Shown piece after piece: positions 42,956 through 50,985 of a stretch of DNA of 64,000 nucleotides. The notes under the pieces were generated by a model. It worked only from the letters and a program-made list of their open reading frames with translations, was not told where the DNA came from and ran no database searches. Numbering within the stretch: the first letter of the stretch is position 1; every line of letters begins with the position of its first letter. A program made the translations under genes and the position numbers. The stretch is from an uncultured Oscillospiraceae bacterium (GTDB lineage Bacteria > Bacillota > Clostridia > Oscillospirales > Acutalibacteraceae), in NCBI GenBank assembly GCA_900540865.1, contig UQHH01000002.1, forward strand, positions 27,551 through 91,550, given 5' to 3'.

Positions 42956-45900
42956 GGCCGTAAACACCTCCCGAGAAGTTGCTGGAATCGACGCTGATAA
43001 CCTTGCCTGAGCCGTCGGTCTTGTCAAGCTCCTTCTTAAAGTCGAACAGGTTTACCTTGCCGCTGATTTTATACCTGCCGTTCTTGATGGTAAAGGAATC
43101 ACTTTTACTTACGCTTCCGTCGCTGTTATAGACGTTGACGGCCACATCGTTATAGAAGGTAACGGTTTGCTCCTTGAGCCCGGCGCCCTCTCTTCCGAGG
43201 ATAAAGCTGCCCAGGTAAGTGCCGAATCTTTTTTCAACGGACAGCTCCGCGCACGCAAAGGTGATTTCACTGGTGTTGAGCCAGATATCCGCGCCCGTCA
43301 TGTCGAGTACGTCGCCCTCTACCCAGCGGAAATTGATTTTACCGGCAGAGTAGGCATACTGCCCCTCAAGCGGCGCACTGTTTCCAGTAATCAGGTTATG
43401 CTGGCCCGCGGCGTCCAGGTCGGCGCCTGTTATACCGCTTGATGGCGTATCCTCCGGTACATCCAGCGCGAAATCGGGATTTACGGCTTCGGGGTAGAAA
43501 TGAGTCCAAATTCCTAAATAGTTTTGGGTACCATTCCATGTATCTCCCAGAGTAAACAAAAGGGTCTGCCCTGTTGTGACGTCGACTTGATTCGATGCAT
43601 ACCTGTTTCCGCTGTTATAATCTATTTCATAATTGCCGGTGTGGAACCCAAACTCTGCATTTTGCAGATCGATATTTCCCGGAATATCGGCATAAAAATA
43701 ATGTGCGACATGGCTTTTGGTTAACGTTAATGCATGATATCTATCGTATATTTCTAAAGTAATTCCATTTCCCTCCGGCCATCTCCCATCTGTATTATAA
43801 AAATACACCCGTACCGGGTCCTTTTCCGGAGTCGTGCCGGACGAGCCGGGACCGCTCGCGCCGAGCTTTCCCCCAATCAGGAAATTGACCGTACCGGCTA
43901 CCGGCACGCCGGCCCCGCCTGTCTTCAGCAGGTTTCCATCCGCGTCCGTCCAGCCAAGGCCAGCGCTTGAGCTTGCCGTATTATCAAACCAGAAATTTAC
44001 CGGGTTTGTGAAGAATGCCTTCGCTTCCGGCGAAAACAGGTTGATTCCCGCTGGGAATTGCTCCTTCTTAATGTCATACACGCCCGCGTAGATGACATAC
44101 TGCGTCCCGTCGTACTTTACGGTGGTGTCGTAGGTGACAGACAGCTTGAAATCCTCTCCCGCCTGTTTGGGCGTATATACACGCTCTTCCCCGCGCTTGC
44201 CGGAAATGGTACTGACGCCGATAACCTGGAAATCTCCCGCGGTGTTTTCACGCCACATGCCCGTCTTATTGTTATAAACCCAGACCTCGCCCGCTTTGAT
44301 TCCATTTTTTTGGGCAGATTCCAGCCCGCCGGTATGGGAACGGAACTTCGCCCACGCGTCGCTTCCAGCCGGGATATCGATGAAATAAAGGTAATAGCCT
44401 TGGCTGTTGTACTGGGTAAGGTTTTCTATCTTTGAGGCGCCGCCTGTAACGGTACCGTCGTCCTCTTGCGTATAGGCCGCGTATTCTACGGAGCCGGGGC
44501 CGCCTAAAGCCGTTAGAACCGGCCACTGCGCCTGATTGTCGAGCACCACGACCGCCTGGCCGGGCTGCACGCCGGTTCCGCCGGACAGCTGCAGCTCCAG
44601 AGAATCAATTGCCCTTCTCAGCTTACTCGACTGTGAGCGGATTTTCTGCGCCGCCGTCGCGCGGTCGGTTACTCCGAACACCTGCATAGCCTCTGTATGC
44701 GCGTCCAAAAGGTTTGCAAGGGACGCCTCACTGTATATAACGCTGTCGTCATAGTACTGGTGCTCCGGATAGCCCTCCAGATAAATACGCGCTTCACGCA
44801 GGATGTCGTTGAATTTGTCGATATCCGCGACATATGTGTTGAGAAGCTTCGTATATGCTTCAAACTCATTGAAGGAATCGTAGTCGTAAACAGAGCGCGC
44901 CTCGGTAATTAGGGTTTCCAAAACGGTAAAGCTCACTACATCGGTCTTATTCTCTGTGTTCTTTTGTATCGTCGAGCGGTTGAGCGCGGCGGTTCCGTCG
45001 CTGATTGCTTTTAAGAGCGCGTTTTTCGGATGGATATAAGATTCCCACTGCCCCGACGCATTGTTGAAACGGACCTTCGTGCTGTCCGCCTGCAGTGTCT
45101 GGATGCCGGTCTTTTTGCACGCGGGGTCATCCATAGCGGTTCCGTCATTGAACACAAGGAACGGGGAGCTGCTCGGAATCGTCGCGTAATACATACCGAT
45201 TTTTTCGTCGTATTTCATTTCCTTGCCGGGCCACGCCATGGTCTTAACGCCCCAATAATAAACATAAACCGGCTGGTCGTGGTTCTCACCGCCCCAAAGC
45301 GCCTTGTCGTCGAGATACACGGTCGTTTCCTTGCCTGCGTAGTTGTCTTCGGGGTCGTAGGTGTAAACAGACAGGTCGGTGAGCTTTCCGCTTATATTTT
45401 CAGTGGTATTGAGCGTAATCCATGTATCTCCGCTCAGGCTGTTGACGACGGCGGTAGAGGTGCCGAGCTTTGCCCTGCCGGCATCGGTTCCCAAATCGTC
45501 CGTACCGCTTACAAATGCATTCTCTTTTCCGTTGAGTCCCGTAAATTGCAGGGTATAGCTTCCCCCCTGCGTTGGGATTTTATAGGTATACCAATCGTTC
45601 AGATAGCACGTAGCGCTGTTGCCCGCGCGCATTTGGTCGACGCCGTAGGTATTGTAAGGTGTGACATCTGTAATTTTGTCCTCCGCGTTTTTGTACTTGC
45701 TCATATAGGTATTGTAATACTGTACCTTGGTTCCCCGGTCGGACGCGATTTCAACGTTTTCCTGCGTCCACGTCCCGTCAAAGTCGATGATACCGTCCAC
45801 CGAAGGTGTGTATTCGCCGTTGTCAATTAAGTAATATCCGCCGTCCTTCTGGTAAAGCAGGTACAAATGGTCTTCCTTTGCGTTTCGCAGGAAATCCGCG

Positions 45901-48900
45901 GCGAGTACGGTTGTATTCACCGACAGCCTGATATGGTTGCGCACAGCGGGAATCTGCGCATATGAGAGAAAGAAATCCTGTTCCCCGCCGTTATACGCGA
46001 TGCGCGACGCATTGCTGCTCAAAGCCGCAGACGCAATGTAACCCGACACCGCACCGCCCGCGTCCCTGCACTCGACGTCAGGCGTTTTCCAGCGGCTCCC
46101 TTGGCTGCTGACAATAGAAGAGGAAACGCCGATATAAATATTGAAGCTATCCTTCGCGGCGGACGGCCTCTGTGTTACCTTCAGGGTATAAACCGCCTTA
46201 CCGTCCGTGGTTTTCCGGCTATAGGTGAACGTTACGTCGACCCGGTCGGAAATCGTGCCGATGGTTTGCAGGCTCATTTCCTGCCCGCCTGCCTCCAGCG
46301 CAACGTTTTCCGCAGTCTCTCCGCTGAAAACCGCGCCCTTCTTGCCTATGACCGTCTTATCGTCATAGAGGTTGAATTTATAAGAGGAATTTCCCGGCAG
46401 CGTCATGGTATTCTCAAATTTTTCAAGGCTGCCGTCCGCCGCCTTCAGCCTGTAGTCCTCATTGTCATAGGCCCAGCTGTTGAACGTACCCGCAAGGTAT
46501 ACACTGTCGGGGTTTGACGCTTCCTGCTGTACTTCATTCGTTTCGTTCAATGCGAGCAGCTGCAGCGGCGGGAAGGAAGCCTGCTGCATCCCCGTAAACG
46601 AGGCCGGGGCAAGCCATGAACGAAGCCAGCCGCCGAATACGGATAGCAGGCTTTCACTCTGGAAGGGGCTTTTGGCAGAAAGCGCGCCGGAAAAGCCCTG
46701 CAAAGCAGCCGCTTTATTGTTTTGAAGCGCCGGACCTGCCAGCAGCGCGTTGGTATTTGCTAATGCGGGCGCGCGCAGCGACAGGTAAGAGCCGCCCGCG
46801 TCTGCACCGTCGTAAACGTATTTCTCGACGGCGTATGGGCTGCTATAGGAATTGTCTTTTATGTAATATCCCTGGTTGTTCACGTCCTGCGATATATTAA
46901 TATCAACTGTTTTAGCTTCGTGACTTCCGCTGTTAAAAATAGCAGAGGAATATTTCCCCACTGGATAGCGGTAGCGGCAAACCATTTCTCCATATTTGTT
47001 GGTTCCGGCATCGTCCATTTTCTTCCCGGGGAACGCGCTGTTTTCTGTACCCTGGTCGCCCCATGCGTAAAAGCCTACCCAGCCCCATTTAAAACGGTTC
47101 GGGTTCGTAAAATAGACTGTTTTTACGCCGGTTGTGCTTATGAGTATGTCTTTGCCGTCCTTGTCGACATTTCTGCCGTCGTATGCGCTATCATACCGGT
47201 AATAGAAAAACGGCTTGCTTTCACTGAGCGTCAGGTCCACGGTTTGTTTGGAGCCCCCGTTTATGTTGCCGCTGAATATTATCTGGTCGTAGCCCTGATT
47301 CAGCGGTACCTCGTAGGAATAGATTTGATAGCCCTCTACCGTTTTGCCCGTGTTTGTCATCGCTTCGCCCGGCCAGCCGGCTATGCTGGAGCCGCTGCTT
47401 TTCTTCCAAACATAGGCTTTCACGCCGGTCAGGCCCCTGAGATTGCTGAAATATACGGTGAAGGACGTTTTCTCCCAAACGGCGTAAAGCGTGAGGTCGT
47501 CCTCCGGGACAATCGTCTGGCCGAGCTTATACCGCGCAGCCTGTGCGTCCTTGTCCTCCGACCAGCCGAGCAGCTTATGGTTTTTCCTGGTAAGGCCGGA
47601 GCCATTGCTCAGCGCGACGGAGCTGCCGGGCCTTATACTCTGTTTTGCGGGGGTAGTTCCTTCGCCGCCGTTTTTATCGTATGTGACGGTAAAGCTGTCC
47701 TTCCAGACGGCGTAAAGCGTGATGCTCGTTTTGCCGCCCATAACCGACGGGTCGATTGTGTCGCCCGCCTTATACCGCGCGGCGCCGTCCCTTGCCGTAG
47801 CCCAGCCGATAAACGCGTAGTTTTCGTTTTTCATATTGCCCTGGGAAGCGAACCGCGCCGGCGTTTCCACCGTAAAGCTCTGCGTGGGCGGCGGATTCTG
47901 CCCGCCGTTTGCGTCGTACTGAACGAAATACTCGATCATTTCCCACACGCCGTAAAGGTACGCGTTGCCCTTTACAATATATGTATCTCCCGGCCGGTAA
48001 TCGGGCTGCGTTTTTGTGCTGCTCGTCGCCCAGCCCTTGAAGGTATAGCCCGCCCGCGAAAGCGACGGCAGGGTGACCGCCTGGTTCGCGTCGTATAGCT
48101 TTTTGTTTATGGTGTCGTTTTCGTCGTTGTATTTGAGCGTCAGCAGGTACTTGCCGGAAGGCTCCGGCACCGGAATATCCCCGCCGGAATCCTTTACATA
48201 ATAATTCATCAGGACCGGGGGAACGTCGTTTATGTCCTCCCGGCTCAAGGCGAGCCCCTTGACATAAACGGTCGAATAATCGCATTTGTCTTGTTTTCCG
48301 CTGCGTTCGGCCATTTCAGCAAACGCGGCTTTGGCGTCATCCTCCGTCGTGAAAACGCGCGGGCTTTCCGACCCCATATCCGCCGTAGGCAGGGTAATCC
48401 AGATTTGGTTGTCCGTACCGCTCTGCACCGCCCCGTCCGACTGGAACACCGTATTTACCCCATCCTTGATTGAAAAGGCAAAGGCGCTTTTTGTCGGGAC
48501 GTTTAAGCGGAACCAGCCGTACCCCTCGTAGAGCATCCTGCCGCCGCTGTACTTTACCGGAGGTTCCTCCTTCGTCAGCACGGTCGTCAGGTTATTGTCG
48601 TCGATTGCACCCGCCATAACAAGCTCAGGCGCGTTCAGAATACGCGCTTCATCCTTCGCGCCGGACACGCGCGCATGCACGGTCGTGTAATCGGCCTTTA
48701 CATAGCTTGTCAGGTATTCCGTAAACGAGTCGGGGTATACCTGCGGGTTGCCATACGCGTCCCTGTCCATATCGCGGCCCCTGAAATCATGCAGGTACTC
48801 GCTGTTGAGGGTGATGTAAACGTCCTGCCTTTCACCAGCGTTTTCCGGTACGGGAAGCTGGAATATCTCGTGCGACTGGGTCGTATTGTCGCCGTAATCG

Positions 48901-49721
48901 CGCAGCGCGCCCTTTTTCGCAATGATTGCGTTGATGTATTTGACGTTGTCGTCGTGCAGCTCAATTTCTGTGCAGTACCAGCCGTTCCAGCCGCCGCCCG
49001 CGCCGCCTGTTTCGCGCAGCATGGCGCCCTGCGGCCCTTTATACAAATAATTCCCCTGCCCGTCGGCCGTGTCATTTTCCAGCCATTCGCCGGAGAAAAG
49101 CGTGTTCGGCGGGTTTTCATCGGGCTGTTGCTCCACTTGGCCCGTGCTGTAGCCCCAGGTGTAGAGGTAGGGCTGGAAAACGTCGTCATACGGCTTTACG
49201 TGAATATAGACGTAACGCGACTTATCCTTCGTTTCTATTTTTTTGACCACGGTCGTAATCCTGCCGTCGGCGTCGTACCCGACGTCATAGGTGCAGCTTA
49301 ACTGCAAGCTTTGCGTGCCGTCGAGCGCCGCGCTGCGAAAGCGCGCCGTCGCGGTGAGCTTGAACGTCTGCGCGGCCATGTCGTACTGCGCTTTTACATA
49401 CGTTTCTGCGTCCGGCGGCGTTTCAACGCCTCCGTTTATTACGGCCCCTGCCCTGTCCGCGCCGGAGCTTACCGCGCCGTTTTGGGAGGAAAAGGACAAA
49501 TATTCATCATGCTCCGGCAGCAGCAGCTGGTCGATATAATACGACTCGGCAAAGCCGAGCGCGCTTTTGGCGTTTAAGTACGCCTGCCGCTGGTCGATGT
49601 TTTTCGCCGTCATGTTCATGCTCATCATCGCGGCGGTTATAAGCCCCGCCGTCAAAATGAACAGCACGACCGAAATCACAATCGCGCTTACAAGCGCAAA
49701 GCCTTTTTTGGACTGCTTCAA
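42948..49721 (-). CDS. Giant PilX/GspK-like prepilin with InlB repeats and starch-binding-like modules (putative pilus-tip adhesin)
   Basis: About 2257 residues. The start is a prepilin leader, MKQSKKG-FALVSAIVISVVLF, lacking Glu5 as in tip pilins PilX/GspK. TTG 49721 has AAAGGGTG upstream and gives a 7-residue leader; an ATG at 49799 adds 26 residues with a poorer site. Approximate module order by residue: unknown beta-rich region to 520; three InlB B-repeats 522-751; two family-26 starch-binding-like modules 750-835 (GWPGEAM) and 866-955 (FPGKKM); an X25/early-set-like module (AGTFNSWAYD, from 1072); a further beta region; a third starch-binding-like module 1464-1544 (WPGKEM); a helical FIVAR-like stretch 1570-1710; two degenerate related modules near 1722-1800 and 1968-2050; unknown C-terminus. 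No sortase signal. Inferred role: adhesion to starch or a related glucan. Confidence 0.85.
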   Translation of the reverse strand: MKQSKKGFALVSAIVISVVLFILTAGLITAAMMSMNMTAKNIDQRQAYLNAKSALGFAESYYIDQLLLPEHDEYLSFSSQNGAVSSGADRAGAVINGGVETPPDAETYVKAQYDMAAQTFKLTATARFRSAALDGTQSLQLSCTYDVGYDADGRITTVVKKIETKDKSRYVYIHVKPYDDVFQPYLYTWGYSTGQVEQQPDENPPNTLFSGEWLENDTADGQGNYLYKGPQGAMLRETGGAGGGWNGWYCTEIELHDDNVKYINAIIAKKGALRDYGDNTTQSHEIFQLPVPENAGERQDVYITLNSEYLHDFRGRDMDRDAYGNPQVYPDSFTEYLTSYVKADYTTVHARVSGAKDEARILNAPELVMAGAIDDNNLTTVLTKEEPPVKYSGGRMLYEGYGWFRLNVPTKSAFAFSIKDGVNTVFQSDGAVQSGTDNQIWITLPTADMGSESPRVFTTEDDAKAAFAEMAERSGKQDKCDYSTVYVKGLALSREDINDVPPVLMNYYVKDSGGDIPVPEPSGKYLLTLKYNDENDTINKKLYDANQAVTLPSLSRAGYTFKGWATSSTKTQPDYRPGDTYIVKGNAYLYGVWEMIEYFVQYDANGGQNPPPTQSFTVETPARFASQGNMKNENYAFIGWATARDGAARYKAGDTIDPSVMGGKTSITLYAVWKDSFTVTYDKNGGEGTTPAKQSIRPGSSVALSNGSGLTRKNHKLLGWSEDKDAQAARYKLGQTIVPEDDLTLYAVWEKTSFTVYFSNLRGLTGVKAYVWKKSSGSSIAGWPGEAMTNTGKTVEGYQIYSYEVPLNQGYDQIIFSGNINGGSKQTVDLTLSESKPFFYYRYDSAYDGRNVDKDGKDILISTTGVKTVYFTNPNRFKWGWVGFYAWGDQGTENSAFPGKKMDDAGTNKYGEMVCRYRYPVGKYSSAIFNSGSHEAKTVDINISQDVNNQGYYIKDNSYSSPYAVEKYVYDGADAGGSYLSLRAPALANTNALLAGPALQNNKAAALQGFSGALSAKSPFQSESLLSVFGGWLRSWLAPASFTGMQQASFPPLQLLALNETNEVQQEASNPDSVYLAGTFNSWAYDNEDYRLKAADGSLEKFENTMTLPGNSSYKFNLYDDKTVIGKKGAVFSGETAENVALEAGGQEMSLQTIGTISDRVDVTFTYSRKTTDGKAVYTLKVTQRPSAAKDSFNIYIGVSSSIVSSQGSRWKTPDVECRDAGGAVSGYIASAALSSNASRIAYNGGEQDFFLSYAQIPAVRNHIRLSVNTTVLAADFLRNAKEDHLYLLYQKDGGYYLIDNGEYTPSVDGIIDFDGTWTQENVEIASDRGTKVQYYNTYMSKYKNAEDKITDVTPYNTYGVDQMRAGNSATCYLNDWYTYKIPTQGGSYTLQFTGLNGKENAFVSGTDDLGTDAGRAKLGTSTAVVNSLSGDTWITLNTTENISGKLTDLSVYTYDPEDNYAGKETTVYLDDKALWGGENHDQPVYVYYWGVKTMAWPGKEMKYDEKIGMYYATIPSSSPFLVFNDGTAMDDPACKKTGIQTLQADSTKVRFNNASGQWESYIHPKNALLKAISDGTAALNRSTIQKNTENKTDVVSFTVLETLITEARSVYDYDSFNEFEAYTKLLNTYVADIDKFNDILREARIYLEGYPEHQYYDDSVIYSEASLANLLDAHTEAMQVFGVTDRATAAQKIRSQSSKLRRAIDSLELQLSGGTGVQPGQAVVVLDNQAQWPVLTALGGPGSVEYAAYTQEDDGTVTGGASKIENLTQYNSQGYYLYFIDIPAGSDAWAKFRSHTGGLESAQKNGIKAGEVWVYNNKTGMWRENTAGDFQVIGVSTISGKRGEERVYTPKQAGEDFKLSVTYDTTVKYDGTQYVIYAGVYDIKKEQFPAGINLFSPEAKAFFTNPVNFWFDNTASSSAGLGWTDADGNLLKTGGAGVPVAGTVNFLIGGKLGASGPGSSGTTPEKDPVRVYFYNTDGRWPEGNGITLEIYDRYHALTLTKSHVAHYFYADIPGNIDLQNAEFGFHTGNYEIDYNSGNRYASNQVDVTTGQTLLFTLGDTWNGTQNYLGIWTHFYPEAVNPDFALDVPEDTPSSGITGADLDAAGQHNLITGNSAPLEGQYAYSAGKINFRWVEGDVLDMTGADIWLNTSEITFACAELSVEKRFGTYLGSFILGREGAGLKEQTVTFYNDVAVNVYNSDGSVSKSDSFTIKNGRYKISGKVNLFDFKKELDKTDGSGKVISVDSSNFSGGVYGHD
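43570..43820 (-). other. AT-rich degenerate carbohydrate-binding-like module inside the giant pilin
   Basis: Codes for VYFYNTDGRWPEGNG and about 80 residues after it. It resembles the starch-binding-like modules but without the full WPG..M signature, and the DNA is visibly richer in A and T than the flanking modules, which suggests later acquisition or rapid change. Confidence 0.5.
45090..45330 (-). other. Starch-binding-like module 3 of the giant pilin
   Basis: Encodes TTVYLDDKALW, VYVYYWG, MAWPGKEMKYD and PFLVFNDG in order: the aromatic, WPG..M and F-N-DG positions expected for a family-26 carbohydrate-binding module. Confidence 0.65.
46858..47124 (-). other. Starch-binding-like module 2 of the giant pilin
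   Basis: Encodes TVYFTNPNRFKWGWVGFYAWG, FPGKKMDD and SAIFNSGS in order, matching the family-26 pattern with F for W at the WPG position. Confidence 0.7.
47218..47472 (-). other. Starch-binding-like module 1 of the giant pilin
   Basis: Encodes FTVYFSNLRG, VKAYVWKK, GWPGEAMT and DQIIFSGN in order, the clearest match to the family-26 starch-binding module layout in the protein. Confidence 0.7.
47468..48155 (-). repeat. Three tandem InlB-type B-repeats in the giant pilin
   Basis: Each unit of about 75 residues has the Listeria-Bacteroides repeat pattern: YD.NGG or its equivalent, then GYTFKGWATS / NYAFIGWATA / NHKLLGWSED, and closing with YLYGVWE / TLYAVWK / TLYAVWE. These repeats are common stalk or adhesion modules in surface proteins. 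Confidence 0.88.
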
Positions 49722-49854
49722 ATCGCAACACCCTTTTTCCGTTTTACCAAAAATCCCAAAATCATCGTTCTGCAAAATGTTTATGTAATCGATTACCATC
49801 CATATGCGGCATTCCGCTTTTACCGCGCGGGAGCCACGTATTTATACTTTATAT

Positions 49855-49883
49855 ATTATACTATAAGCTGTCAAATTTACCAA
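49855..49883 (-). promoter_or_regulatory. Promoter of the minus-strand minor pilin operon
   Basis: Minus strand: TTGGTA (49878-49883), 17-base spacer, TATAAT (49855-49860). A TTGACA lies within the spacer. Confidence 0.65.
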
Positions 49884-50035
49884 GAGGGAAAGCCCCGTCT
49901 TATCGCACAAATTGGGGTCGCAGCTTTTGTTCATCCTTCCGGTTTGGTAAAAATATGAAAGAACAAATTCTACCAATTGGTTAATTCTTACAAAATATGA
50001 ATGGTTTTTTTTACACGCAATTTTTTTATAAGTTG

Positions 50036-50065
50036 TTGACAAGTTCTTCACTCATGCGTTAGACT
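50036..50065 (+). promoter_or_regulatory. Promoter of the major pilin gene
   Basis: TTGACA (50036-50041) and TAGACT (50060-50065) with an 18-base spacer. Confidence 0.6.
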
Positions 50066-50139
50066 ATTTATGCGATACGTCGAATCCCGGCGTAGTACTT
50101 CCAAAAAAATCCAACAGAAAAGAAAGAAGAGGGAACAAC

Positions 50140-50649
50140 ATGCAAAACACCACAATCATTCAAAAGCTCCAGGCCAAGAAGAACAAGAAAGGCTTTACTT
50201 TGGTCGAACTTGTAATCGTTATCGCAATCCTTGCAATCCTCGCGGCGATTGCCATTCCGGTCGTTATTTCGACCATCAATTCAGCAAACAACAGCACATT
50301 TGAGAGCGATAAGGCAACATGTGAAATGCTACTCAAAGCTGCAATTAATGAACAAAAAGCGAATGTAACGACTACATACAACAATGGGACTACCGATACT
50401 GCTGACGATATAACCGTCGGCAAAGATGCTCCTATTACTCTTTCAGTTGTATTGAAAACTAACGGTATTGATGATCCGGCTAATTTCTTGACTAAAAAAA
50501 TTGACGGAAAAGATTATTATATGATTTGGGATGCTACAAAACAAACGTTATCAGTCGGTACCTCTGGCGCAGCACTTGCAGCAACGACCGAAATTGATAA
50601 GGATGGTATTGTTTCAAAAACTACTGATATAGCTGCACCAACAACTTGA
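50140..50649 (+). CDS. pilA: Type IV major pilin
   Basis: Structural subunit of the pilus, 169 residues. Leader MQNTTIIQKLQAKKNKKG, cleavage before Phe, then FTLVELVIVIAILAILAAIAIPV with Glu5 and the classical hydrophobic assembly helix. The C-terminal part (from about residue 55) is rich in Thr, Asp and Asn and has no family match I recognise. The DNA of this half is clearly more AT-rich than the N-terminal half and the neighbours. A GAAGAGGGAACAAC site precedes the ATG. A strong terminator directly after the gene separates it from pilM, allowing higher pilin expression. Confidence 0.95.
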   Translation: MQNTTIIQKLQAKKNKKGFTLVELVIVIAILAILAAIAIPVVISTINSANNSTFESDKATCEMLLKAAINEQKANVTTTYNNGTTDTADDITVGKDAPITLSVVLKTNGIDDPANFLTKKIDGKDYYMIWDATKQTLSVGTSGAALAATTEIDKDGIVSKTTDIAAPTT

Positions 50650-50670
50650 TTTTCTTTTTCTAAAGATTTT

Positions 50671-50701
50671 AAGAAAGCCCGCTTCGGCGGGCTTTCTTTT
50701 T
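50671..50701 (+). terminator. Terminator after the major pilin gene
   Basis: AAGAAAGCCCGC / G.GGGCTTTCTT stem and T-run; a second small CCGGC/GCCGG hairpin with CTTTTT follows at 50704-50725. The remaining sequence to 50985 holds the next promoter and a GTGCGCC/GGCGCAC leader hairpin (about 50891-50936). Confidence 0.9.
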
Positions 50702-50823
50702 ACCCCGGCATTCCCGCCGGCTTTTTATAAGCGCCCAAGACTTTCCCCTGCCGCTCTTTTTTCCGCGCGCCGCGCTTATGAAAAAAACTTCACCTAAGGG
50801 GAAAATATCGGTATATCTTAGCA

Positions 50824-50853
50824 TTGCGCAGAGCGCCCCGGGCGTAGTATAAT
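50824..50853 (+). promoter_or_regulatory. Promoter of the pilus assembly operon
   Basis: TTGCGC (50824-50829), 18-base spacer, TATAAT (50848-50853). Confidence 0.6.
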
Positions 50854-50985
50854 AGAGGTTAATAAACCGCTTGGTAACGGATAATATGCCGTGCGCCCTT
50901 ATATAGGGTTTCGGGGCGCGAAAAAACGGCGCACAAGGATGGAACACGTAATGGTAAAACAGCAAGAAAATAGGTGGTGTATCGC

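Larger units (their letters stand above)
49722..50139. other. Divergent promoter region of the two pilus operons
   Basis: A 418-base AT-rich gap that separates the giant pilin (minus) from the major pilin (plus). It holds one promoter for each side. I looked for c-di-GMP riboswitch signatures and saw none. Confidence 0.6.

Noticed and set aside
47468..48155. Repeats as a CRISPR array
   Set aside because: The repetition is at protein level (InlB B-repeats) inside a coding frame; there are no short identical DNA repeats with unique spacers anywhere in the window.
49842..50051. Short ORF on the minus strand in the pilus intergenic region
   Set aside because: AT-rich promoter DNA, no ribosome binding site, covers the predicted promoter of the minor pilin operon.
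49722..50139. Possible c-di-GMP riboswitch ahead of the pilin gene
   Set aside because: Such switches often precede clostridial pilins, but none of the conserved class I or II segments could be found.
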